From an uncultured Bacteroidota bacterium (GTDB lineage Bacteria > Bacteroidota > Bacteroidia > Flavobacteriales > Flavobacteriaceae), in assembly GCA_902515405.1 (NCBI GenBank), contig CABXUS010000005.1, forward strand, positions 1 through 64,000: DNA of 64,000 nt, given 5' to 3'. The notes beneath the pieces were generated by a model, which was given only the letters and a program-made list of their open reading frames with translations, was not told where the DNA came from and searched no databases. Position numbers and translations under genes: made by a program. Positions 1 through 10,158 of the stretch are shown here, one piece after another (the first letter of the stretch is position 1; each line of letters starts with the position of its first letter).

Positions 1-1170
1 GTTGTTTTAGAAAGAATTGATGGACATGCGTATATTGTAAATGACAATGTCCTAAACCTAGCTGGAATAAATAAAAACACTTTGGTTCGTGGAGGATTGG
101 TCTTATTGAAAGATGATAAGCCTACGGGAGTTTTAATCGACAGCCCAATGTCTTTAGTTGATGATGTATTGCCTAACAAAACAATAAATGAAAAAATAAA
201 TGCTTTAAAAACTGCTGAACAAATCTGTTTTAGTTATGGCCTTACAACTGTTGATGATGCAGGATTAAGCCCCGAAATTATTGATATTATAAATAATCTT
301 CATAAATCAGATGATTTAAAAATTAAGATATATGCTATGATTAGCGTATCAAAAAATAATATTAAAAAATTTCAAAAATCAGGTATATTAAAAACGGCTA
401 AACTGAATGTTAGATCATTTAAAGTTTATGGAGATGGTGCGTTAGGTTCCAGAGGAGCAGCACTAAAAAAGCCGTATTGTGATGATCCTCATAATTATGG
501 AATTTTAAGAACTGACATAAATGATTTAAAATACTATGCAAAAGAGATAGCTAAAATGGGATTCCAAATGAATACACATGCTATTGGAGATTCAACTGTT
601 TCAATTCTACTTAATGAATACCAAAAAGTATTATCTGATATTAAAGATCCACGTTGGAGAATTGAGCACTCTCAAGTTATTGATTTAAATGAATTCAAAT
701 TATATAATGATAAAATTTTACCTTCAATTCAACCAACACATGCAACCAGTGATATGTATTGGGCCTATGATAGACTAGGTGAAAGAATTGAGGGTGCATA
801 TGCCTTTAAAGATTTACTTGAAAGATCAAAAAGAGTCGCTCTAGGAACTGATTTTCCAGTAGAAAAAGTTAATCCATTCCATACGTTTTATAGCTCTGTA
901 GAAAGAAAAGACCTAGATGGATATCCAGAAAATGGTTTTCAAATGGAAAATGCGTTGACAAGAGAGGAAACACTTAAAGGCATGACAATATGGGGAGCAT
1001 ATTTTAATTTTGAGGAAAATGAAAAAGGTAGTATAGAAATCGGTAAATCAGCAGATTTTATAGTAATTAATCAAAATATAATGGAAATTGATGCAGATAA
1101 AATTCCTAAAACTAAAGTTTTAAAAACATTTTTAGATGGCAAACTAGTTTATCAAATTGATAACCTGTAA
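1..1170 (+). CDS. YtcJ-type amidohydrolase, 5' end cut by window
   Basis: The reading frame is open from the first base, so the gene starts upstream of the window; 389 residues remain. The fragment begins with an R-x-DGHA motif (residues 5-10 of the fragment). It later shows THAIGDS, RIEHSQ and GTDFPVEKVNPF, the metal-ligand histidines and the aspartate loop of amidohydrolase family 3 (YtcJ/imidazolonepropionase-like). These enzymes hydrolyse C-N bonds of amide or cyclic substrates with bound zinc; the substrate cannot be told from sequence. The C-terminal segment (IGKSADFIVINQN) is the usual composite beta domain that closes this fold. The 3' end overlaps the convergent TonB receptor gene by 19 bp. 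Family assignment is firm; specificity is unknown. Confidence 0.85.
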   Translation, partial: VVLERIDGHAYIVNDNVLNLAGINKNTLVRGGLVLLKDDKPTGVLIDSPMSLVDDVLPNKTINEKINALKTAEQICFSYGLTTVDDAGLSPEIIDIINNLHKSDDLKIKIYAMISVSKNNIKKFQKSGILKTAKLNVRSFKVYGDGALGSRGAALKKPYCDDPHNYGILRTDINDLKYYAKEIAKMGFQMNTHAIGDSTVSILLNEYQKVLSDIKDPRWRIEHSQVIDLNEFKLYNDKILPSIQPTHATSDMYWAYDRLGERIEGAYAFKDLLERSKRVALGTDFPVEKVNPFHTFYSSVERKDLDGYPENGFQMENALTREETLKGMTIWGAYFNFEENEKGSIEIGKSADFIVINQNIMEIDADKIPKTKVLKTFLDGKLVYQIDNL

Positions 1171-2966
1171 CCTAATATAAGGTTTTGTCCTGGCATCTGG
1201 ACGAGATTTGTCTCCCAGTAATATTCATCAAAAATATTATTTAAGTTCAGAAAAAACTCTCCTTTTTCATTAAAAGGTTTATAAATTATATTTGAGTCCA
1301 AAATTCTATAATTTGTTTTATCTGAACGTTCTGCATATCTAAAGACAAAATTTTGAGACAATTTTTTTGAATATTTAAAGGAAATTTTTGAGATAAAATT
1401 ATGCTTTAATGAATTTAGGGAATACTTTGAAAAGCTTATATTATTGATGTATGTATCATCTTCTAAAAATGCATATCCTAATTTTAAGTTAGTAGCATTT
1501 TTAAAATTAAAAATTAAATCGGTTTCAAAACCATTGGTTTTCAAAGACCTAATATTTGTAGCTTGCCATAAATCATTCTCATTATTTTTTACGTAATCAA
1601 TTATATTTTTTGACTCTCTGTTGAAAATGGCAGCTGTTAAAATAAATTTAGAGGAGTTGTATTTAAATCCAAACTCAGTTGAAACAGCACTTTCTGGTTC
1701 TAACTCAGAATTACCTATCGTTGTCCGATCACTGTAATACAAATCAGTGTATGTTGGTATTCTAAAGGTTTTCCCAAAGTTTCCATATAATTTGATCTTT
1801 TCAGAAACATTATATCCTAAATCTATTCCAGGGAATGAATTAGATGATAAATCAGAGAAGTAACTAAAAGAAATGCCTGGCGAGAGAGTTAATTTATCAT
1901 TTATAAGAGAAAAAATATGATTAACATATAAGCTTGTTATTGATCTTTTATGATTACCTAAGTTATTACTAGAAATTGAAACATTTGAAAAGTCAATACC
2001 AAATCCTGTATTTCCAATTGATGATATATAATTAAAATTTACTTCAGCTGAAATTTTATTCGTTTTATGTAGGTTTCTATAAATTGATGGATTACTTCTA
2101 ACATATATATATTCATCTTGATTTCTTCTCCAATATATTTTAGGTTTAATTATTAAATTTCCCGAGCTATATTTAGAGTAAATACCTATCAGACTTGTTT
2201 GTGTCTCTTCATATTGATCAGTAGCAGCTGGTGAAGCATAGAACCCATTAGCCCCGAACTTTCTATTTGATAAAGTAGCTAAAACTATTGTATTAGGGTT
2301 ATTCTTAGATAAACTTGATTTTAAAAATAAATTATCTGTTTTATAATCTGTATTATATTTGTAACCATTTGATTTCTCACGAGAATAATTAATCAAACCT
2401 TTATAATTATCCTTTGATATATTGCCTCTAACAGAGTACTTAAAGTTCCCAAAAGAACCTCCAGAAATATTATTTAAAAAAGCTGAAAACTCTCCTTTTC
2501 TTGTTTTGTAAGCAGACTTAGTAACTATATTAATTGCTCCGTTAAATGCATTTTGACCAAATATTCTTGCAGCAGGTCCTTTAATTATTTCTACTCTTTC
2601 AATTAATTCAATTGGAATTAGCATATTAAGAGTGTGATGACCCGTTTGTGAATCATCCATCTTCATACCATCAAGAAGTAAAAGAGTTTGATCAAACCCC
2701 CCTCCTCTTATATATAAATCTGCTTGAACCCCACCAGCTCCTCTTCTTCTTATATCTAAGCCAACAGATTGCTGTAAAAGATCTATAATATTTGAAGCTC
2801 CACTTTTTATAATATCAGATGAACTGATAATTTCAATAGATCTAAAATTCTTTGAGAACGGTACGTTAATCTTTGAATCTGAAACTATTACTTCATCTAA
2901 TTGCTGATTATTTTGAGAAAATATAGTTAATGAAAAAAAGAGCGATAATGTTAAGATATACTTCAA
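1152..2966 (-). CDS. TonB-dependent outer membrane receptor (BtuB-size)
   Basis: This is a 604-residue outer-membrane active transporter. Residues 1-17 form a signal peptide ending at FSQ. A plug domain follows at about 40-150 (DLLQQSVGLDIRRRG, YIRGGGFDQTLLLLDG, RVEIIKGPAARIFGQNAFNGAINIVTK split over three motifs). The rest is a 22-strand-type barrel with the late NLNNIFDEYYWE motif typical of the family. There is no N-terminal carboxypeptidase-like domain and no SusD partner nearby, and the length matches cobalamin or siderophore receptors rather than SusC. It would import a scarce nutrient using ExbB/ExbD/TonB energy, and an ExbB/ExbD operon lies 6 kb away. The ligand is not deducible; a BtuB role is possible but unproven. 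Confidence 0.85.
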   Translation of the reverse strand: MKYILTLSLFFSLTIFSQNNQQLDEVIVSDSKINVPFSKNFRSIEIISSSDIIKSGASNIIDLLQQSVGLDIRRRGAGGVQADLYIRGGGFDQTLLLLDGMKMDDSQTGHHTLNMLIPIELIERVEIIKGPAARIFGQNAFNGAINIVTKSAYKTRKGEFSAFLNNISGGSFGNFKYSVRGNISKDNYKGLINYSREKSNGYKYNTDYKTDNLFLKSSLSKNNPNTIVLATLSNRKFGANGFYASPAATDQYEETQTSLIGIYSKYSSGNLIIKPKIYWRRNQDEYIYVRSNPSIYRNLHKTNKISAEVNFNYISSIGNTGFGIDFSNVSISSNNLGNHKRSITSLYVNHIFSLINDKLTLSPGISFSYFSDLSSNSFPGIDLGYNVSEKIKLYGNFGKTFRIPTYTDLYYSDRTTIGNSELEPESAVSTEFGFKYNSSKFILTAAIFNRESKNIIDYVKNNENDLWQATNIRSLKTNGFETDLIFNFKNATNLKLGYAFLEDDTYINNISFSKYSLNSLKHNFISKISFKYSKKLSQNFVFRYAERSDKTNYRILDSNIIYKPFNEKGEFFLNLNNIFDEYYWETNLVQMPGQNLILGYRLSI

Positions 2967-2980
2967 AAAAGTATTATTGA

Positions 2981-3253
2981 TTAGTCAACTAATATAATAA
3001 GTTTATTTTTCTTCATTTCAATAACACCAGACTGAATTTCTAATGATGCTTCTTTATTATTTTGAACATTTAAATTTTCTGCAGAATCATTGTCAAAGCT
3101 TCCTATAAGCTTTATTTCACCTTTTTTTAAAGTAGAAACAATTGGTGCATGATTATTTAAAATTTGAAAAGAACCTTCAGATCCAGGAAGTTGTACTGAA
3201 AAAACATCTCCAGTAAATAAAGTTTTTTCAGGACTTACAATTTCTAAAAACAT
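2981..3253 (-). CDS. atpC: ATP synthase F1 epsilon subunit (short form)
   Basis: Epsilon subunit of the F1 ATPase central stalk, coupling gamma rotation to catalysis on the cytoplasmic side. I chose the ATG at 3253 (MFLEIVSPEKTLF), 4 nt after the atpD stop; a longer frame from 3274 would overlap atpD by 17 nt and add seven residues the family lacks. The product has 90 residues and contains only the N-terminal beta-sandwich (GSEGSFQILNNHAPIVSTLKKG across two strands). The C-terminal helical hairpin that inhibits ATP hydrolysis in E. coli is missing. Short epsilons like this are known in Bacteroidota. It is co-transcribed with atpD; the remaining ATP synthase genes are not in the window. Confidence 0.95.
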   Translation of the reverse strand: MFLEIVSPEKTLFTGDVFSVQLPGSEGSFQILNNHAPIVSTLKKGEIKLIGSFDNDSAENLNVQNNKEASLEIQSGVIEMKKNKLIILVD

Positions 3254-3257
3254 AATA

Positions 3258-4790
<1,533 letters not shown>

Positions 4791-4809
4791 TTACTTAATA
4801 TTAGATGTG

Positions 4810-4817
4810 CAAATATA
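4810..4817 (-). promoter_or_regulatory. Bacteroidota -7 promoter box for atpD-atpC
   Basis: Read on the minus strand the octamer is TATATTTG, an exact match to the Bacteroidota consensus TAnnTTTG. It sits 38 nt upstream of the atpD ATG, in an 88-nt gap that otherwise holds only the leader. No clear -33 TTG element is seen at 19-21 nt spacing, so the assignment rests on the -7 box and its position. Confidence 0.55.
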
Positions 4818-4851
4818 GTTTAAACTAATATATTTTTTTTTAAAAAGACAC

Positions 4852-4878
4852 AAAAAAAGGCGTCAAAAAGACGCCTTT
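4852..4878 (-). terminator. Rho-independent terminator of the 960-aa TonB receptor gene
   Basis: An inverted repeat with a 9-bp stem (AAAGGCGTC / GACGCCTTT, arms 4870-4878 and 4856-4864) and a 5-nt loop is followed on the minus strand by a run of seven T. It lies 25 nt past the stop codon of the receptor gene at 4903-7785. It is the clearest intrinsic terminator in the window and isolates that gene from atpD. Confidence 0.9.
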
Positions 4879-4902
4879 ATTAACAATATCTGTTGATATG
4901 TA

Positions 4903-7785
4903 TTACGGATTTAAAGTAAATGTAACATAATACTGACTTCCAATCATTCCAGAACCCGGCATCATCACATAATCTTTACCAGAGATGTTTGTTGCTCCAA
5001 CTTTCACATTACCATTAAGCTCTGGTACTGCAAAATTCATTGCAGCATCAAATACCCAATTAGCTGGAATTTGACCAGACATAAATGTAGAGTCCCAATA
5101 ATAAGAGTCTTGATATCTAGCTGATACATTGAATGCGAAATCATCACTAATTTCTGTTGAACCAAAACTAAACTTGGTTCTTATTTTTGGTGTATTAAAG
5201 AAAGTATCAAAGTTTGGGTCAATGTTAGATCTATCCATTTCATTGTAACTAAATGTAGCTCCAAAATCAAATTTATCATTGATGACTTTAGATTCAAGCC
5301 CTATATTAACACCCATTGTAGTAACAACTTCTTCTGTATTGTTATCAACACTAAAAAGTCTAAAATCACTTACAATAGCACCAGCATATAAAGGAACTGC
5401 AACCTGCTTAGAGGCAATAAAATTATTGAATTTGCTCCAGTGAGCAGCTATATCAATTGAAACTTTTTTACCGTTAAGTCTATATCCTAATTCTCTTGAA
5501 ATTACATGTTGTGGCTCAACAGGATCAAGGCTTGCAGGTGTCAGTATACCATTAAGAAAGTCTTGAGCAACAAATCCACCATTCATAACCATATCTCCAG
5601 TTACAGTGTATTGACTAATGAAATCTGAACCTGTAAATGACATTTTAAATCTATCAATACTGTCAGGAGAAGATCCCATAAGTACACCAGATCCAACATC
5701 CAAACCAATATACATGTCTTGAGTTGAGGGGTTCATAAATCCTGTTTGATAAGAAAGTCTGAAGTTTTGATTTTGAGATAAAGCAATTACAGCACCTAAT
5801 CTTGGAGTGAATGTTCCATCAAAATATTGACTTTTATCATACCTCATAGAACCTGTTAATTTAACAGCACCATCAAATAAATCTCTTTGAACTTGGGTAT
5901 AAACACCAAGTTGTGAAAACTCTATTGGTTCATCATAGTCCGTAAATAATGATCCTCCTGAATTAAGTACATATTGTCTTGCCTGAGCACCAATTTGAAA
6001 ATCGAATCCATTAACTAAATCTGACGCATTATAATTAACTTCAAAATTATTGCTCTTAGAATTATCTTTGATTGCAGCACCACCACCAGAAATTGGAGTT
6101 GTTGTTGCATTATAATAAGCTGTTTTAAAAGCATCACTTCCAGGCACTAACATGTTTTGATCAGCTTGAGATCTTGCAAATGCGTGCGCCCTGTAGTTCA
6201 TCGTTGGTGTAACAAAACTATCGTACATATCTGTATCACCTAAATACAGGATACCTCCCAGCATTTGATTAACAGCAACTAATGGGTTTGGGTTAACTTG
6301 TCCAAATAAATTCAAGAAATAATTTTGTAAATAAATTCCAGCCCATCCACCTAGAATACCACCTGGCTGAGCATTAGCAATTCTACCACCTAATGCAGTT
6401 AAATCATGGGTATTACCAGAATCTTCTATACTTGTATATGCTCTTAAACTAAGATTTTTAGTTTTATATTCAAGTCTATGTTGTTGAATAATAAAGTTTT
6501 TAAGCATATTTCTATTTGTTGCATGATACATTGTATTACCTAAACCAATCTTTGAATTATAAATTAATTCAGAGTTTCCATTGAATCTATAGTGTACAGC
6601 AATATCACCTTTAAAACTTGAGGCTATGCCATCAGTTAGGTCTAATTCTGAATATCCAGTTGTTTGAAGTAATTGATCTCCAAAGAATGCCGGGGCATAA
6701 GCACCCACTAAACCAGAAACTTGAGCTGCCTGCGCAGCACCTATTAAGTTTAACTGAACAAGACCAGGTACAACCAATGATGTAAATGTATCAGTTAAAT
6801 CTAAATTAGCTGCTTGGCTACCATAAACATTTACGCCAACATAATCAGGAAATGATGATGGCTCACCAAACTCCAGGGTTCCAGGAATATATCTTCCATA
6901 TTCATAATTTCTATCACTTAGGTCATTTGCACCCCAATCAATACCCTCAGTATAACTAATATTTGCTTTAACAGCAATTTTATCGGAAAATGCTTTAGCA
7001 AAACGAACTCCTAAGTCGTAATAATGATTATCTCCAGAAACATCCTGTGATGTTACACCATTTGTTAAATATGCGCTTGTTCCTTCAAAATCAAAAGGGT
7101 TTTTAGTGTACATTAAAAGAATACCTTTAAAAGCATTTGCACCATATAAAGCAGATGCAGCACCTGGAAGTAACTCTACAGATTGAAGGTCTAATACACT
7201 AGCTCCAACCAAGTTACCAGCTGCAAAACTCAATCCGGGAGCTTCATTATCCATTCCATCAATCAGTTGAACAAAACCTGTATTATCAATCGTTGAGAAA
7301 CCTCTTACGCTTATTGTTTGTAAGAGTAACCCTCCACTATTAATTTGAACACCTTTTAATCCGCCTAAGCTAGAATAAAAGTCAGCGCCTGTTGATTGAG
7401 CTATATCTTTATAGTCAAACCTTTCAATAGTAACTGGTGAATCAAATAATCTTTGTGGGACCCTAGATGCAGATATAACCACATCATCTAAAAGGTTTTC
7501 AGATTCTTTAAGCACTACCAATAGAACTAAATCACCTGATACAACTGAAACAGTCTCTGTTTGAAAGCCAATACTTGAAACTGAAAGTGAAAAAGGCGGG
7601 GTTTGATTTAATGTTAATGAAAAATCACCGTCGAAGTTAGCAACAGCTCCAGTTGATGAATCGAAAACAATATTAGCTCCAGGAATCGGATTATTATCTT
7701 CATCGACAACAGTTCCTGAAATATTAGTTTGTGCGGATATGACAGTACTTATTAATACTGCCATCATGGACAAAATTCTTTTCAT
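4903..7785 (-). CDS. TonB-dependent receptor with carboxypeptidase-like N-terminal domain
   Basis: A 960-residue outer-membrane receptor. A signal peptide (1-18, ending ISAQ) precedes a CarboxypepD_reg-like beta domain at about 20-95 (ISGTVVDEDNNPIPGANI), typical of Bacteroidota. A plug domain follows at about 105-225 (SVRGFSTIDNTGFVQLIDGMDN, shown as two motifs in the protein), then the barrel, ending in aromatic/TLNP residues. No TonB box partner such as SusD is encoded beside it, so it is not a classical SusCD system. The gene stands alone between a strong terminator and a barrel-protein gene. Its codon use is less AT-extreme than that of the glycan locus, consistent with good expression. 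Substrate unknown; in marine flavobacteria such single receptors may serve peptides or lipids, which is only inference. Confidence 0.88.
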   Translation of the reverse strand: MKRILSMMAVLISTVISAQTNISGTVVDEDNNPIPGANIVFDSSTGAVANFDGDFSLTLNQTPPFSLSVSSIGFQTETVSVVSGDLVLLVVLKESENLLDDVVISASRVPQRLFDSPVTIERFDYKDIAQSTGADFYSSLGGLKGVQINSGGLLLQTISVRGFSTIDNTGFVQLIDGMDNEAPGLSFAAGNLVGASVLDLQSVELLPGAASALYGANAFKGILLMYTKNPFDFEGTSAYLTNGVTSQDVSGDNHYYDLGVRFAKAFSDKIAVKANISYTEGIDWGANDLSDRNYEYGRYIPGTLEFGEPSSFPDYVGVNVYGSQAANLDLTDTFTSLVVPGLVQLNLIGAAQAAQVSGLVGAYAPAFFGDQLLQTTGYSELDLTDGIASSFKGDIAVHYRFNGNSELIYNSKIGLGNTMYHATNRNMLKNFIIQQHRLEYKTKNLSLRAYTSIEDSGNTHDLTALGGRIANAQPGGILGGWAGIYLQNYFLNLFGQVNPNPLVAVNQMLGGILYLGDTDMYDSFVTPTMNYRAHAFARSQADQNMLVPGSDAFKTAYYNATTTPISGGGAAIKDNSKSNNFEVNYNASDLVNGFDFQIGAQARQYVLNSGGSLFTDYDEPIEFSQLGVYTQVQRDLFDGAVKLTGSMRYDKSQYFDGTFTPRLGAVIALSQNQNFRLSYQTGFMNPSTQDMYIGLDVGSGVLMGSSPDSIDRFKMSFTGSDFISQYTVTGDMVMNGGFVAQDFLNGILTPASLDPVEPQHVISRELGYRLNGKKVSIDIAAHWSKFNNFIASKQVAVPLYAGAIVSDFRLFSVDNNTEEVVTTMGVNIGLESKVINDKFDFGATFSYNEMDRSNIDPNFDTFFNTPKIRTKFSFGSTEISDDFAFNVSARYQDSYYWDSTFMSGQIPANWVFDAAMNFAVPELNGNVKVGATNISGKDYVMMPGSGMIGSQYYVTFTLNP

Positions 7786-7901
7786 GTTATAAAATTTAGT
7801 TTTTAGTTGTTTTATATAATCTGTAAATATAAGGGAATTTTATAAAACTATTATTTTTTGACCTCTATAATAGAGAATTTGATAAAAAAATGCTAAATAA
7901 T

Positions 7902-8561
7902 CTATAATATGTAAAAAACAAGTCCAAGTTTAAATTGTTCTAGTTCAAGAGGAAAATTATCAACTTTCTTATTAAAAAAAGGCCTTAATGACTTATACAA
8001 ACCTATGTTCCAAGTATTGTAACCAATATTCAATGTAAAGCCTAATTGATCAATATTAATTGGGATATTATCCAACTTATAAACGTCAGAGTTACTTTCA
8101 TAAGTATAAGATGAAGAAATTAGTCTTGAGTATTTCAAGCCAGTATAAATTCTCCAAAATTTGTAATTGGTTGAAGATGAATTTCTCCACCTAATTTCAA
8201 AAGGGAGCTGTAATTCACTAAAATTAAAGGTGTTTTTTTTTGGAATATCTCTATTGTTTAAAAGATTAATTGTATTCGAACCATCTGATGAAAGTTTCAA
8301 ATTATTATTAAAAGAATTTATCCCTAAACCAACTCCAAAGCCAAAAGCAAACTTGCCAGATTTCGAAAGAGGTATGTCTCTAATAAAGCCTAAATTAAAA
8401 CTTGTAGAGAACTTATTTTCTTTAAAGCTGGTCAATTCATCCCCTAACGAATTGTAATAAACACTTACATAAAATTGATCTTCTCTATAATTATCAAAAT
8501 TATTTTGTGATTTAGATATATATGCTGAAAAAAAGAATACTATTAAAAGAATATTACGCAT
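7902..8561 (-). CDS. PorT-family outer membrane beta-barrel protein
   Basis: A 219-residue protein with a signal peptide (1-18, ending SKSQ) and alternating amphipathic strands. Stretches such as FAFGFGVGLGINSF and GFTLNIGYNTWNIGLY are typical of the OMP_b-brl_2 (PorT-like) family. The start of the mature part (NYREDQFYVSVYYN) resembles flavobacterial members encoded beside exbD genes. It lies 39 nt downstream of the second exbD gene on the same strand, so it may be co-transcribed with the ExbB/ExbD operon. PorT proper is a part of type IX secretion in Porphyromonas; I do not claim that role here. Function unknown. Confidence 0.6.
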   Translation of the reverse strand: MRNILLIVFFFSAYISKSQNNFDNYREDQFYVSVYYNSLGDELTSFKENKFSTSFNLGFIRDIPLSKSGKFAFGFGVGLGINSFNNNLKLSSDGSNTINLLNNRDIPKKNTFNFSELQLPFEIRWRNSSSTNYKFWRIYTGLKYSRLISSSYTYESNSDVYKLDNIPINIDQLGFTLNIGYNTWNIGLYKSLRPFFNKKVDNFPLELEQFKLGLVFYIL

Positions 8562-8600
8562 TTATGTAGTTTAATGCTAATATAAAGGAAAAAGGTAAAT

Positions 8601-9080
8601 CTAATTGTTCTGAGTGAAGTCCCCGATTCTAGTAGTGTAATTAATTTTAAGGGCATTAACTTTTCTAAGTTCTTGTTTAATATCAGAAATTAATCCCATT
8701 TTGGTCTCACCATCAACTTTCAAAGCGGTAGTTAATACATTTTGAAGTTCTTCTCTTTTAGATGCTCTTTCTGCTAAAATATAAGCTCCTACATCTCCTA
8801 CAGTGGCAAATTTATCGTTAAGTTGAATTCTAGGTTGATTACCATATTTATCTTGATATCTTGCACTAGGTTTTCCAGCGTATATATAAATTACTCTATC
8901 TTTTTTGTCAAGCTTTTGAATTTGATCTGCTGCAGGTAATGTGTTTTGAATCATCAATGTATTATCTCTTAATACTGTTGCAACCATAAAGAAAAATAAG
9001 AGCATAAAAACAATATCAGGTAATGATGCTGTAGAAATTTTTGGTAGTTCACCACTACCCTTCTTTTTGAACTTAGACAT
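8601..9080 (-). CDS. exbD: ExbD/TolR-family biopolymer transport protein (second copy)
   Basis: A 159-residue inner-membrane protein with one N-terminal transmembrane helix (about 23-42, PDIVFMLLFFFMVATVL) and a periplasmic domain. The helix carries the conserved proton-pathway aspartate in SLPDIVF. With ExbB it forms the proton-driven motor that energises TonB-dependent receptors or Tol-type envelope functions. It lies 1 nt after the first exbD gene and differs strongly from it, as is usual for the two-ExbD operons of Bacteroidota. The periplasmic part (residues about 45-159) has a lysine-rich region unlike E. coli ExbD, so partners may be lineage-specific. Confidence 0.9.
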   Translation of the reverse strand: MSKFKKKGSGELPKISTASLPDIVFMLLFFFMVATVLRDNTLMIQNTLPAADQIQKLDKKDRVIYIYAGKPSARYQDKYGNQPRIQLNDKFATVGDVGAYILAERASKREELQNVLTTALKVDGETKMGLISDIKQELRKVNALKINYTTRIGDFTQNN

Positions 9081-9081
9081 T

Positions 9082-9705
9082 TTAACTTGTTTTATTAGGT
9101 TCAGCTTCAGATAACTTCATCGGATACATTAGCTTGATTACACTTAATTTTTCCTTTAATTCATCCTTAACTTTTTTATCAGTTCTTGGATCAGTATATT
9201 TTCTATCAGCTTGCACATAATCCATATTTTCCTGTGGATAAAGTCTCATGAACTCTCTATTTCTTAATTCATTATAAGCTGCCACAAGTTCATTTTGAAC
9301 AGATATGTAAACTTTATAATCAGTTTCTCTATCATTTTTAAGTGAAATAATAGCCTTATCTGGGTTGTCAGATGAACTTCTGTCTTTTGAACCTTGACAA
9401 TAATTGCATACTTCTTCAGCTAAACCTCCTCCATTGTCTAAAAAGGATACTGCCTCTCTTCTTAAATTCCTTAATTCCATTAACTTTTCTTCAACTAAAA
9501 TCTGATTGTTCTTATTAACAACGACCGTAAATATATTTCTTTCCTTGATAATAGGTGGATCAATTATTTCTTCCATAGGCGGAAGTTTTCTATTAATACC
9601 TGAGTCAGTTTCAATTGTAGTTGTTACTAAGAAAAAAATCAAAAGCAAAAAAGCTATGTCAGCCATAGATCCTGCATTGACTTCTGGTGCAGACCTTCTT
9701 CCCAT
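9082..9705 (-). CDS. exbD: ExbD/TolR-family biopolymer transport protein (first copy)
   Basis: A 207-residue ExbD with a transmembrane helix at about 13-35 (MADIAFLLLIFFLVTTTI) and the conserved aspartate in MADIAF. The periplasmic domain is enlarged relative to the usual 130-150 residues. It contains a two-cysteine insertion, VCNYCQGSKDRSS near residue 93-105, that could form a disulphide. The gene starts 1 nt after the 149-residue membrane protein gene and ends 1 nt before the second exbD, so the genes are tightly co-translated. Role: stator component with ExbB using the proton motive force to drive outer-membrane processes. Confidence 0.9.
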   Translation of the reverse strand: MGRRSAPEVNAGSMADIAFLLLIFFLVTTTIETDSGINRKLPPMEEIIDPPIIKERNIFTVVVNKNNQILVEEKLMELRNLRREAVSFLDNGGGLAEEVCNYCQGSKDRSSSDNPDKAIISLKNDRETDYKVYISVQNELVAAYNELRNREFMRLYPQENMDYVQADRKYTDPRTDKKVKDELKEKLSVIKLMYPMKLSEAEPNKTS

Positions 9706-9706
9706 A

Positions 9707-10156
9707 TTATTTCTTAAAGAATTTACTAACAGAAAAATATATCATAATCCCACCAGCTATTAGAGTTAATAAATAAAAAGTTCTTATACCAGCCTCAACA
9801 AGTCTTGATCCCAATGCTGAAAGCATTTTTCCATCTTGCATTGGAGTTTCAACTCCAGATGATAACACAAAAGCAACAATAAATACAAACACAAAAGAAC
9901 CAATAGACATACCAGCCTTTTTTAGTCGACTTTTTTCTGAAAAAAGATTTTTTACTGAGAATACAAGAGTCATCAAAACTGTTATGGCAAAGACAAATAA
10001 AGCTAAGTTTATCATAATGGAAACAAATCCATAATTACCCTGCATAGCAGACATTTCAATATATTCATCACCTTGACCAATAATAACACCCAAGACTATT
10101 AGAGCTAATACAGCCAATAATACAACGGAAATATTTGTAATTTTTTGAATATTCAT
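9707..10156 (-). CDS. Conserved small membrane protein of the ExbB/ExbD operon
   Basis: A 149-residue protein with about four hydrophobic helices (roughly 8-27, 45-66, 84-101 and 122-143) and a basic C-terminus (SKFFKK). It lies between exbB and the first exbD with gaps of 1-2 nt, a position conserved in many Bacteroidota proton-channel operons. I do not recognise a named domain. The context suggests an accessory subunit or assembly factor of the ExbB/ExbD motor in the inner membrane. Function is otherwise unknown. Confidence 0.7.
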   Translation of the reverse strand: MNIQKITNISVVLLAVLALIVLGVIIGQGDEYIEMSAMQGNYGFVSIMINLALFVFAITVLMTLVFSVKNLFSEKSRLKKAGMSIGSFVFVFIVAFVLSSGVETPMQDGKMLSALGSRLVEAGIRTFYLLTLIAGGIMIYFSVSKFFKK

Positions 10157-10158
10157 AA

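Noticed and set aside
4903-7785. SusC-type polysaccharide utilisation receptor
   Set aside because: No SusD-like lipoprotein or glycoside hydrolase gene lies beside it, and a terminator and non-PUL genes flank it.
7863-7875. Palindrome CTCTA-TAA-TAGAG between the TonB receptor and the barrel gene
   Set aside because: The stem is only 5 bp and AT-rich, with no T-run on either strand; not distinct enough to call a terminator or operator.
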